Positions 20,961-31,381 of a DNA stretch of 64,000 bases are shown here, in pieces. The stretch is taken from NCBI GenBank assembly GCA_963281255.1, contig OY725497.1:1-64000 (forward strand), written 5' to 3'. Source of the stretch: Aphrocallistes beatrix (lineage: Eukaryota; Porifera; Hexactinellida; Sceptrulophora; Aphrocallistidae). Position numbers and translations under genes: made by a program. The notes beneath the pieces were generated by a model. It was given only the letters and a program-made list of their open reading frames with translations, made no database searches and was not told the DNA's origin. Position 1 is the first letter of the stretch. Each line of letters starts with the position of its first letter.

Positions 20961-22508
20961 TTACACATCAGGCTCTTGATTCTCAGCCAGGAGATTCTCC
21001 CTATTCTCGTAGGTCCAGAACCCGTCAAGGTCTATCAATATGTTAACAATGATCTCCCCTTGACCACTTCTGATTAGGTCTTGCAGTGTTATTTGCCACG
21101 GGTGGAGAGGCTTCACCATATCGAATATCTCATTCTGTACATCTTCAAACTTCACGTGCTCATGACCGCACTCACTCAACATCGACTGGATGCCTCGAAA
21201 GAAATAATTAAGACTCATCAAGTGCAAGTACCCGTCTTTATTGATATCGAGGATTCGGAAAAAGTACTGAAGCGCTTGGGTCTCTTTCCTGTTCTCCATC
21301 GCCAAGACGAAGTCGAGATAAGCTTTATAGTCCATCTCGCCTTCATAGGTGAGACATTCTTGGAACAGCTGCTGCAAGAAAACCTGTGTCAGAGTGCCTT
21401 TACCATAATGGGACAGTTCCCCTATGTCTAGCATTCCATTGTGGTCCCTGTCCAGAGCAAGATATTGCCCGTACACGCGGAGAGCTGATGTAGCCGAGAA
21501 CCAGTTTGAATATTGCAACTCTTTGGGGAGATCTTCGTCCCTCAACTCGAGCAACTCATCCAGAAATGAAGACGCGAGTATGTCCTGAATCTTTATTCGA
21601 CCACTGTGCATTGGATCGAGGAAGAAGAAGAATTTCCTGACTGCAGTGCATACATAGAAAGAGTAAAAGCTCTTCTCTAAGCATTTGAGTTGATGGAGTG
21701 TGGGGATCAGCTCAAGAATATAATTCTCCAAATCAGTCTCTCGTAAATATCCCTGCCCCTGTACATCATAGATGCTCAACCCTATGCGAGTTTGGTTCAA
21801 CCATACTTTGCGCATTGTATAAGTGAAGAAGTTAGCAACAGAAATTCGTCCATAAGGATCTCCGGAGTAGAGTTTAGCAAAGACTGATGGTTTAAAAAAA
21901 GGCTTACATTTGTGAGACAACTGTCTACCCACAAACACAAATTCATCATAATTGAGCATCTGTTCGCTCAATTCTATCTTCGAATAGGAATCTTGTGAAC
22001 AAGATTTGCTTCGTTTTTCCAGGAGCTGAAGTATCTGTTGCACCTAAATGAGAGGAGTAGTATGTCATAGATCCTTTGAGGAATGTATGTATATTTAATT
22101 ACACCTGTGTTACCACATTCTTACCTCTTGATTATCAGGCAATTGAGAACTTCGCTCCTTGAGAAAGCGGCTCCTTGCTTCTTCTCGCAGCTTCAATGCG
22201 AGATAGGACTCCTCTGCAGGAGGTTTGCTGTAGAACTTTGGGATGACCGAGAAAGATAGATGCGAATCAGGAAGTTTTCCCCCCTTAAGACGAGTGTAGG
22301 CTTCCTTGAGTAGCTGGTGCTCGTCTAGTGAGGCGAGATCCGGGGAGAGTTCTGAAGGGAGTCTCTTAGCATGCACACTCCCCACGTTTAATTTGTGAGA
22401 TTGAATAAGTTGGCAGGGCTGTAATCCATTGGATGGTTCAGTGGAGTTCGTAGAAAACTCGTCAATCGGAGTGACCGAATCACAAAAGTTAGGATTCGAA
22501 TACGCCAT
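20961..22508 (-). CDS. PPP2R3C: PP2A regulatory subunit B'' gamma
   Basis: Two exons: 22508-22125 and 22043-20961, separated by an 81-bp intron (GAG|GTAAGA ... CATTTAG|GTGCAA, phase 0). The joined protein has about 487 residues (human 453). The subunit targets PP2A and binds calcium. Long family signatures are visible: SFYSFYVCTAVRKFFFF, NWFSATSALRVYGQYL, GEMDYKAYLDFVLA, EIFDMVKP and DLDGFWTYENRE near the C-terminus. A canonical EF-hand loop DRDHNGMLDIGE has all ligand positions. A second loop, DINKDGYLHLMS, lacks the final acidic residue. The N-terminal 70 residues are unlike the human protein. The ATG at 22508 is preferred over an upstream in-frame codon because the extra residues look like untranslated leader. 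Confidence 0.93.
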
Positions 22509-23085
22509 TTCAAGTATGCTATCGAATGATACATCGAGAAAAAAAGCAGAAAAACAGACATAACGAAAGTCCAGCTCCACGAGATAAAGTGAAAAGGTAC
22601 AAATTTGCATTTAAATATATTGAACATAACAATCCATGGTGAATGTTCACTTGACACACGCGTATTACTAATTAGCTAACTTTGCTCAGGTCTCTCAATG
22701 GATACTCTAAAATGCACTCAAATAGAAAGTGTGAAAACAACAAACTGGAAACCATGGCATAATGCCGAAATTAATACCAAATAATCTACCTACATTATAA
22801 ATTGATTCTACATACAAAATTGTTCATAATGGAGAGCTAGATTCGACTAATTCAATGATTAGAGTACGTAGATCACTTCTATCTCTCTAGTTTTAGGGAT
22901 ATTTATGACGGACAAAATATTGGCCTTAATGATTATGGAAGCAAAATTGACAACAAAATAACACTGTGACATTAGAATGCTACTTCAACAATTGAAACCA
23001 TGCAGCATATTCCACTGAAATGTACTAGCATAATAGTTATACTAAATGGTTAAGTCCAGAGGGCGAGAGGATTATGAAATATTTC
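22509..23085. other. intergenic, nothing recognised
   Basis: 577 bp of AT-rich sequence between PPP2R3C and UBAP1-like. It presumably holds the PPP2R3C promoter and the UBAP1-like 3' UTR. No RNA gene or repeat is seen. Confidence 0.6.
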
Positions 23086-24498
23086 TTAGGGCTTTTCAAT
23101 CAGAATCTCCAGCATTTTTTCGTAGTCTTTTCCACACTTTTCAAGAGCGCCGTGTACCTTTTCGTCTGGAAAACCCATCTCTTTGTATTTCAAGAAGGTT
23201 TCAATGTACGCTTTTATTTTATCGAGGTCCCCTTTTATGAACACATAGGCTGTCTCCACTAACTTTATTGGCCAATTGTTCTCCTCTCCCACATGCTGAA
23301 TTGCCAATACATGATCCAGTATTTGTCTTTCATCTTTCGTATCGAAACTTTTACTAATGTTTTTCACGCAATCCAATGGGAATCCCATGTCAGCAATATT
23401 TTTAAAGAAAATTTCTTCTTCGGAAAGAGGTAAATGCTGCTGTGAAATGTTAACCTGTCTCCTGATATCCTCAGCAATGGATCCGGAAAGATCGCCAATT
23501 ACAAAAAGTTCTTTCCGATTCTGGTAAAATTGAGAAGTAGGTCCGAAAAATTGGTCAAGGCAAGGAATTTCTTGATTTTCTAGCTCTGAGTGCTCAGGCG
23601 GGAGTGGAACAGGGGTATATTCAGATGGTGCGGGTTCGGCTGCAGAGCCAAAGTTCTCATTTCTTTCTACTTTGCTGGCATCAGGCAGTATCGGAATCGC
23701 ATCAGTGAGATTTGTTGGCAAGTATACAGGAGATTTGAGAGCAGAGTGTCTCGGGATGGGAGTGGGATTAAGATTGTTTAAGGGATTTTTCAGTTTCCTA
23801 GGAATAGGAACTGGAGGTTTCGGGGATGGACATTCGGAATGCGCCTCAACAGTTTCCAAAGCAGAAGGAAACTCGTTTATATTCGCATATAGAGCAGAAT
23901 CCGTGTGTATCTCTTCTGCGAATTGATGACCTGAAGATATTGTGCCATCTTCTTGATTTTGCCCTTCAAGTTCCGTACTTCCTTCTTGTTTCGTATCTTG
24001 GAGACAGTTGATGTGCGGAATCTCTTTTGTGCCAGGACCTTCACTAGTTATATCCTGAGGGGGCAAGAAAGGAAATATCGCTTGCAATTCTGCCATATCA
24101 TTGATTGTCTTCAGTTCAGCATCCTGAAAAGGATCGGTATTATGTGAATCAAAATCTTCGATGTTAACCTGAGACGAGTTTCCATTTTGAGTAGGCACCT
24201 GAGATGGAGCAACATTTGCGCCAGCAATCAGATCTTCAATTGGAATGACCAGTTCATCACTACTCTCTTTGTTTGAACAAGGTTCGCTAGATATGACGTC
24301 CTGGAGCTGTTGTGTAGATTTGGTTAATACTTCATTTTCAAAATCAAAATCGTAACTGAAGAAGCTATCATGAAGAGGCTGAAGAGGAGACCAAGTTGGG
24401 TCTAGCCTGACAAGCTGGCTCTTGAAGGGATTCTGATTGAAACGCATTTGGATCCCATGGACGATGTAATCTGGGTTGTAGGAAAATGTGCGAGACAT
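23086..24498 (-). CDS. UBAP1: ubiquitin-associated protein 1-like ESCRT-I subunit
   Basis: 470 residues (human UBAP1: 502). UBAP1 is the ESCRT-I subunit that sorts ubiquitinated receptors into multivesicular bodies. The C-terminal 110 residues match the SOUBA fold of overlapping UBA helices: MGFPLDCVK, then RQILDHVLAIQH, then YKEMGFPDEKVHGALEKCG, ending with LIEKP. The N-terminus (SRTFSYNP ... NPFKSQL ... SYDFDFE) resembles the UMA segment that contacts the other ESCRT-I subunits. The centre is disordered and rich in Pro, Glu and Asn. I start at the ATG at 24498. Just upstream, GTTGTATTTAG is a possible splice acceptor in the 5' UTR. Confidence 0.78.
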   Translation of the reverse strand: MSRTFSYNPDYIVHGIQMRFNQNPFKSQLVRLDPTWSPLQPLHDSFFSYDFDFENEVLTKSTQQLQDVISSEPCSNKESSDELVIPIEDLIAGANVAPSQVPTQNGNSSQVNIEDFDSHNTDPFQDAELKTINDMAELQAIFPFLPPQDITSEGPGTKEIPHINCLQDTKQEGSTELEGQNQEDGTISSGHQFAEEIHTDSALYANINEFPSALETVEAHSECPSPKPPVPIPRKLKNPLNNLNPTPIPRHSALKSPVYLPTNLTDAIPILPDASKVERNENFGSAAEPAPSEYTPVPLPPEHSELENQEIPCLDQFFGPTSQFYQNRKELFVIGDLSGSIAEDIRRQVNISQQHLPLSEEEIFFKNIADMGFPLDCVKNISKSFDTKDERQILDHVLAIQHVGEENNWPIKLVETAYVFIKGDLDKIKAYIETFLKYKEMGFPDEKVHGALEKCGKDYEKMLEILIEKP

Positions 24499-24665
24499 GA
24501 TAATATCAACTCTAAATACAACTATTAGAAATTTAGAATTGACAAAAGACAAAATAATAAAACAGAAACAAATATTCCCTCTTCAGTCATCTAAATTTCG
24601 AGCGTTAAAAATGTACAGATAATATTTCATGAGTCTTTATGAAAATACAGCTAAATTTATTTAAA

Positions 24666-26156
24666 TTATTTAGATTCTACACAAATATGTCTGTCTAAAC
24701 TATCAAATGCCTGATTCTGTGACTTTTCGGTGTTGGGTGTAATCATAGTGTCTGCATTGGAATTAGAAGACTGTGAGATAAGCTGCTCAATTGAATCAGG
24801 CATCGGTAGACCTCTAGTCTCTGGAAGGAACTGGAGAAAAAGTGCACCAAGAAAAGTTGAGGCAGAAAAATATAAGAACACATAGGTACGGTCAGGAAGT
24901 GCAGCTAATACCAGTGGGACCGTAATTCCACCAACTCTCGCAAAAATCGAGCAAATACCCAAGCCCAATGTTCGAACAGAAGTTGGCATCAGCTCAAGTG
25001 TATATATATACAAAATTAGAAAAGTTCCAGAAACAGAACATTTGGCAATCAAAGCGAATATTATGAGGAGAGTTTCCAAGCTAAAGAAAGAACTAAGAAC
25101 TGAACAAAACGAACTGATGGATATGACAAGAGTCATTACTCCGAGACTAAACTTTCTACCGCGGAATTCAAGCAGTAAGTAAGCCGCGAAGAAAGAAGGG
25201 AGCTCCACCACACCTCCTAAGAATACGTTGAGGTGGATACTCCCTCCTAAGAACTTGGCGCTGTACGACAGTCCATAGTATGAGCTGCAGATCACGAACC
25301 AAACGAAAGAGCAAATCCAAATTCGGGATCGGATATGCGGCTTAATGAACAATGAAACTGAATTAACTGATTTGGCAGAAGGTTCGTCGGAGCTAGATTC
25401 ATTGGTCAATAAGGCACTCAGAGCTAAATATGGATATTTAGATCCGTTAATTTTCGCCATTTTATCTACAAGTGTTTTCAGCTTTGAATGTTGCTTCGAG
25501 AAAAGGAGCCAACGTGGAGATTCAGATACATAGGGATACGTTGCCAATACCATTCCAAAAAACACCAATGACACGCCAAAGTATAAAACTCGATGATTCG
25601 GAACCAAGTAAACCACACCTGGCGTCAGCATATAGCCGAAAGTCCCACAAATGCTCACCAATGTAGACATGAGAGTCCTTCTATCTGGTCCTACGAATTC
25701 CAAGAGTAACACAAAACAAACTTGATAAGTTCCCTGCATTGATAAGCCACAAAAAAAGATGCAAACTGCAAACCAATAATAATTTCCTTGGAAGACACCC
25801 ACACAAAAGGATAAAATACCAGTTGCGATCACGCCAAAGAAATATGTAGACTGTCTGCCATACTTGTCAGCTGCCACTCCAAATAAATATGAACCAAACA
25901 TAGCACCAACAAATGCAATCGACATAAGTAGGTTGATGCTCCATTCCTTGTCACAAATTCGATTCCAATCGGATTTTCTCAGTTCAGGAATGTTACAATA
26001 CCACCCAGGGGATTCTCTCAGAAACATAACGTTGATCCCATAGAAGCTGCTGCATATATTGAATGGCAAGAGAAAGAGGAAAAGTCTCCATTGAAAGGTG
26101 CTTAATTGTCCTAAATCTTTGATGACGTCATCTAGATTTGCTTCCTTTTTATCCAT
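24666..26156 (-). CDS. SLC22-type major facilitator transporter
   Basis: 496 residues with about 12 predicted membrane helices. Family marks: the large extracellular loop after helix 1 (with RESPGWYC), GVAADKYGRQ after helix 2, SESPRWLL before the central cytosolic loop, ELMPTSVRTLGLG in the second half and FLPETRG after helix 12. This is the organic cation/anion transporter (SLC22) or closely related SV2-like pattern. The substrate cannot be told. The first loop is short compared with human OCT/OAT, with fewer cysteines. Single exon. It starts at the ATG at 26156. An acceptor-like TTTACTTTCTTTGCAG lies 46 bp upstream. It is divergent from INF2. Confidence 0.85.
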   Translation of the reverse strand: MDKKEANLDDVIKDLGQLSTFQWRLFLFLLPFNICSSFYGINVMFLRESPGWYCNIPELRKSDWNRICDKEWSINLLMSIAFVGAMFGSYLFGVAADKYGRQSTYFFGVIATGILSFCVGVFQGNYYWFAVCIFFCGLSMQGTYQVCFVLLLEFVGPDRRTLMSTLVSICGTFGYMLTPGVVYLVPNHRVLYFGVSLVFFGMVLATYPYVSESPRWLLFSKQHSKLKTLVDKMAKINGSKYPYLALSALLTNESSSDEPSAKSVNSVSLFIKPHIRSRIWICSFVWFVICSSYYGLSYSAKFLGGSIHLNVFLGGVVELPSFFAAYLLLEFRGRKFSLGVMTLVISISSFCSVLSSFFSLETLLIIFALIAKCSVSGTFLILYIYTLELMPTSVRTLGLGICSIFARVGGITVPLVLAALPDRTYVFLYFSASTFLGALFLQFLPETRGLPMPDSIEQLISQSSNSNADTMITPNTEKSQNQAFDSLDRHICVESK

Positions 26157-26159
26157 CAA

Positions 26160-26732
26160 TTAATTTGCATTTGGCATCAGGATAGTAATCTAAATAATAA
26201 TTCTGCAAAGAAAGTAAATTTTACAATGTCAATTAATCTCGAAAGAGTAGTTGCCTAATGGCAGCAGTAAGTTCTGCAGAAATTAGCTAGATGGCCAATT
26301 TCGAATTTATGCATAAAAAGCACAAACGTTTCCAGTTTATGACCTAGAAACACTGAGTAGACAATTCAATTTAAAAATAAGCATAGTTGCAACTGTGCAA
26401 GTGTGCCACACTTGACCAAACTAGAAATTATGATGAACTTTTCAATGCTGCTAATTGAATACCGAAGTAGGTATATAAGGATCTACAAGGCATACAATCT
26501 CATTCACTCTTTCACTTCTTCACGATTTACCTTTGACGGAAATATCAGGTAATTACCTCTTCCCCAATTTTCTTCATTTATTAAAGGAATGAGATTATAA
26601 TATTATGTAATCGAAATCTTAGCAGAATAAGATCAATTGAATTTTAATTTCCTTATAAAATATCGAAAAAATAGATACAAATACGTATATCAAAAGTATG
26701 TTATATAATTGTATAGATTACTTGAGGTCATA
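26160..26732. promoter_or_regulatory. divergent promoter region of SLC22-like and INF2, with INF2 TATA and 5'-UTR intron
   Basis: A TATA box (GTATATAAGG, 26471-26480) points towards INF2. About 70 bp later a donor-like ATATCAG|GTAATT (GT at 26549) and a possible acceptor GTATAG (AG at 26715-26716) suggest a 5'-UTR intron of about 168 bp ending just before the INF2 ATG. The minus side carries the acceptor-like TTTGCAG at 26203-26209 for the transporter. Transcript ends are inferred. Confidence 0.5.
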
Positions 26733-29700
26733 ATGGCAAGTGATCAGTCACCCATAACCCCTGCGGCAAAAGATGGGTGGGTGGGAATAAAAAGCCGTTT
26801 TTTTACAAAACCCAAAGAAGACAACAAACATCTCTGGGACAGTGCAGCTCCTGAATTAGTGATTGAATTCTGTTGCCATCAACTCGGTTCCTTCGGAAAA
26901 TTGAAAAGTAAACTTAGCAATTGTTCACCTGACTGGATTGAAGGATTTTTAGAACACGATGGACTAGTTCTGATATTCGACAGTCTCGACGCTTTCAGCA
27001 AGAAAGACCTCGGCTCCTTCATGGATGCAGTGAAGCAACTCGAATGCATCCAATGCCTGAGAGCATTGATGAATCATGGAGAATGTCTCAGACATATAAT
27101 CAACTGCGAGAATACGCAGGACAGGTTTGCAGATCAAATTAGCAGATCATTAGATACAGAGAATAGTCTCCTCAAAATTCAGATTTTAGAGCTACTCAGT
27201 GCGATGTGCGTCTACTCATACGATGGCTATGAAACAACGATTAGGACCCTGGAACAAGTGCAAAAATTGAGAATTTTGCCTTACACTTTCAGTTCAATCG
27301 TGAATGAGCTCAAGCGGGAAGGGCAAATTGAGTATAGCACAACCCTGATCACATTCATCAATTGCCTAATTGTCAGTTTGGAGGACTTAGAAGAAAGAAA
27401 TGAGGTAAGATAGTTTAATGAGTTTAATGAGCTAATTAACGTTCTGATTTATCGGTTTAAAATATTCCACGTTCTATAGTTGACAAAGATATCATGTAAT
27501 ATATTGGGGAGGGAAATTATTATGTATTAAAGTGTGTAGATCAAGTGGTTTGAAATTGAAATCTTAGGTATTCATTAACTTCATTTCATTACTACGAGCA
27601 ACTCCAAAAAAGTACAATGCAGTCTAGTGATTCATTCATTTACCATTCATCAAGGCTAAAGTATAATGTCAGCAGCTGATCCTAACAAAATGAATAAGGA
27701 AATAAAATATTTTGGTAAATACGTAGGTCGTTTATTAACGCCATTTTAATCCTTTTGAGGCATTCTTTCTCTTTTTTCAAATATTCTATGTCATTCTCCA
27801 ATTGAATCGTTTCATTGTGGTCTTTTTGCCTGAATTTGCTGCCAGTTTTACGATTGAGGAACTTTCTTCTCGTTTCCAAAACTTTAGCATGATATTTCTC
27901 ACGTTCCGGATCTTCTAATTTGTCGATTTCAGATTTCATTAATCCTAGATATTCTGTATGTTTGAGGGCTAAAACTTTTTTCGAATCCAATGTTTCTTCC
28001 AGATTATTCCAAGTCACATAGTTGATCCCATCTTTTGTTATGCTTTCTACCGATTTAGCGATATTAGGAACTGATGTGTTCATTGTAAAATTTGATGTTA
28101 TGTTACTTATTACAAAGCAGGTTTATATATATATGGGTTCAAGAATAAAATATTTATCACGAGCTCAAATTTAGCATCCTTGCTAGCAAAGATCATATAG
28201 TATTAGTTAGTGAAATTTATCATCATATTTATGGCATATGCATAAAATTGAAACCCATTACTCATGCTGAGGTAAACTCAATTATTTTATTATCCCATGC
28301 CTAGGTACGCCAAGAGTTCATTGCTCTAGGATTAGCGGATATCTTAGACAAGCTACGCCACACTGAGAATGAAAACCTACAAGCACAACTTGAATCATTC
28401 CGAGATGTGCACAACCACGATCTGGACCTATTGGACGAAGAGGTTAGTCGCCTTGAGATAGACATCGAGTCTCCGGATGAACTAGTAACACGCATAAAGA
28501 AGAAAATGATTGGTACACAGAGGATCAATCATTTCGTCCACATCCTTCAGTCTTTCCTTCTCATCGAACAATCAACCAGCAATCAAAATGACGAGAATTG
28601 GAGACAGTTAGACAATATACTAACTTCTGTCATTATTTCTGCCATTTCGAGTGATGAGTTAACAGAATTTGAAGAAAAGAGTTTGTTGAAGAAAGCACTC
28701 AAAGATTGTCTCTCTGATCTTAAGATCCAAGACCAAAATGTTGGCCAATTGGTTACGACAAATCAACCTTTGAAATGTGATTCGCACACACAAACTGATG
28801 CAATCATTAAAAAATTTAAATATGGTACAACTCAAACAGAGGTAGCGTACACGCCTCAAATTGCAACTACAGCCAATGTCCAGCCCAAGAGTGAGACAGC
28901 ACAGAATCTGACGAATAAAACTGTGATACCTGAAAATTACAGTTACCCCACACCTCCTCCTGATTTGCCGGAAGTAGAAGAAGCTATTCAGAAACTAATA
29001 CCACAGCCACCTCCTAACATGCCAGGTGCTGGAGTGAGTGAAGCATCTAGCAACATTCCTGTTCCGCCTCCCAGCATGCCAGGAGTGGAAGAAACGTCCA
29101 GTGGAGACAATCGCATTCCACGCCCTCCTCCAAACATGCCAGGAGTGTGTGGAGGGGAACAATCTGGAGACCCCAGAATTCCGAACCCACCGCCAAACAT
29201 ACCAGGAGTACAGGGAGTTGATGCTGGGAAGCTAAGCACGGGAAAGTTAGCCCCGCCAATCTCACAAAAGCCATCAATGAAGATGCGGACACTAAAATGG
29301 GACAAAATAACTGAGAAAGATATACAGAAGAAAACAGGCACGCTGTGGAATGAGCTTGATCTGTCACTGTTCATATTAGATACTAAAACAATCAAAATTG
29401 TGGAAGAACAGTATGCAGTAAAAGAAAAAATAATAACAAGTGTTGCAAAGGCGCAGGAAAAGAAGGAAAAGACATCTTTCCTTGATCAGCGCGCAAGTAT
29501 GAATATAAGCATATTTCTGAAACAATTCAAGAAACAAAATCTGTCGAAAATAATAAGCGATGGAGACGAATCCAAAATTAGCCTAGAACAAATGAAAGCA
29601 TTCTCTAAGCTCCTTCCAGATACGACAGTGGCTAAACAGATAAAGAGTTACAAAGGTGACATGGCCGAACTAGCGGATACCGATTCATTTTTTTATGACT

Positions 29701-31034
29701 TCTTCAAGTTAGAAAACTATGAAATGCGAGTACAAGTACTGACAGTCAAACTGGATTACAAAAGTGAATACGAAGAACTTAAACCAAATTTGACAAAACT
29801 GGAAAAGACTAGTAACGAAATAATTCAAAATGTCAGCCTGAAAAAGATTATGGGCATCCTTCTCTCCCTTGGTAACTTCATTAACCATGGGAGCTATGCT
29901 GGATCAGCAGCAGGTTTCAAAATATCTTCTCTCAATAAGCTCAACGACACTCGAGCAAACAAGCCCCGGATGACTTTCCTCAACTCCCTCGTGGAAATTG
30001 TAGAAGAAAAATTCCCGGACGTGCGAACTTTCGGTTCAAGCATGCCTTTGTTGGAAGGCTCTCTCCGGCTTAGTGTTGATCAACTGACCGACTCAGTGAA
30101 GGCACTCAAAACGAAAATTGATCAAACTTGTAGGAAAAGGTTGAACTGTGCTGATGATCTGAAAGAACAAATAGAGACATTTCTAAACATAGCCACTCCC
30201 CAACTAGAAGAGCTTGAAAGGCAGGGGAAAAATGTGCTAACTATTAGTGCTCAAATCTGCAACTTTTTTGCAGAAGACCCTAAACAATTCAAACTAGAAG
30301 ATTTCATGAAAACGTTACATCAATTCTGCAAAGATTTTGATAAAGCCCTGACCGAAAATACGAACCGAAAGGAAACTGAAGCAAGAAAAAAGAGGATTGA
30401 AGAAAAGAAGAAGGAAGTGAAACCCAATTTTCGGGGACTTGGAGCGGCCAATACCGGAAAAGCCCAGGAAGATGGAGATATTATCGACAGACTGATGGGA
30501 GAGATTAAAAGAGGCATGACACTTAAAAATGTTACTGTTTGCCGAGAGAACAGCGTTGCACCCGATGCACTGAGTGCACCAAGTGAACGGAGGCGTAGGA
30601 TATCACAACGAAGGCGTCCCTCGAACGCAGCAAGTCTTAAACACATGTCAATGACGTCACAAGATGGCCACAGTGAAATAGCAAGCGGGGCTAATGCTGA
30701 CACACTAAAGTCTCCGAAATCAAGCAACACAAATCCTAGACTATCACCTCCTTCCGCTCAACCTAAAATGAATAGTGATCCTGTATCCACACCCGATGTA
30801 GAACCAAAGATTGAAGATTCCATTCCTAAAACAATACCAGAACCAAATGAAAGCACAAACGTACAACAGGAGAAAAAATCGCAGACAGATCCTCTCGAGA
30901 TTTGTGTAAATTCTGAGGCTATCCCTACAGAGAAAGAGAACACTCCTAAGAAGAAATGGGGATTTAGAAAACAAAAGGCAAAAGAGAATTCAAAAGAAAA
31001 TGTGAAAAAAGAAATCAAAACAGGAAAGAAGTAG
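26733..31034 (+). CDS. INF2: inverted formin INF2
   Basis: Two coding exons, 26733-27404 and 28305-31034, around a 900-bp phase-0 intron (AATGAG|GTAAGA ... CCATGCCTAG|GTACGC). The joined protein has 1133 residues (human 1249). INF2 nucleates and severs actin, notably at the ER. Order: DID-like armadillo region (about 10-260), a linker, a short FH1 (about 440-525), FH2 (about 550-920, with SFLDQRASMNISIFLKQFK and GNFINHGSYAG), then a WH2/DAD-like helix DIIDRLMGEIKRGMTL matching the INF2 position, and a Lys-rich tail. The FH1 is unusual: only PPP triplets in repeats of the type PPPNMPGV. No CAAX box. The intron hosts another gene on the opposite strand. Confidence 0.9.
27682..28083 (-). CDS. 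divergent bZIP transcription factor nested in the INF2 intron
   Basis: 133 residues, single exon, antisense inside the INF2 intron. The C-terminal half reads as a bZIP. A basic stretch has the invariant Asn and Arg at the right spacing (N-x7-F-R-Q-K, in NRKTGSKFRQKD). Leucines follow at +18, +25, +32 and +39 from that Asn, the same register as GCN4. The usual Ala-Ala pair is Thr-Gly here. The FRQK block recalls the YRQK of ATF4/ATF5, so that group is the nearest guess. The N-terminal 60 residues are short and have no recognised activation domain. A TATA run lies 40-50 bp upstream of the ATG. No homologue by name is claimed. Confidence 0.72.
   Translation of the reverse strand: MNTSVPNIAKSVESITKDGINYVTWNNLEETLDSKKVLALKHTEYLGLMKSEIDKLEDPEREKYHAKVLETRRKFLNRKTGSKFRQKDHNETIQLENDIEYLKKEKECLKRIKMALINDLRIYQNILFPYSFC
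28122..28133 (-). promoter_or_regulatory. TATA box of the nested bZIP gene
   Basis: Minus strand TATATATATAAA, 39-50 bp upstream of the bZIP ATG, inside the INF2 intron. It supports an independent promoter. Confidence 0.5.
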
Positions 31035-31381
31035 ATGTACAATTATGCCGAGTTAACCACTGATATGTGTCCTCATCCAGGCATAATCTGAATAATAATT
31101 AATATGGACCTACTTTTGGTGAATATTTTTGTTAACTAAATTTTACTCTTTTATCTGGAGAGACAACTGTTGTAATTTATGTGATTAATGTGATCATTAT
31201 ACATTAATAATGGGAGCTTTAGAGTAGGGGCAAAGTCAGCCCGAAATGATAATCCTGAGCGCAGGATTCAGAATTCAATTTCCATTATTACAAGGTATAA
31301 TTTATATTGAACCAGAGAATATATAATGAATTCAGATGTTTAGAGAAGAGAAAGTTGAAGGAATAACTTCTTCAAGAAAGT
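31035..31381. other. INF2-POLE intergenic region
   Basis: 347 bp between two plus-strand genes. AT-rich, with ATATATAATG about 60 bp before the POLE ATG. No clear promoter element, RNA gene or repeat is seen. Confidence 0.6.

Noticed and set aside
26709..26732. Eight extra codons before the INF2 ATG
   Set aside because: They depend on a TTG start. The ATG at 26733 follows a possible splice acceptor and fits the family N-terminus.
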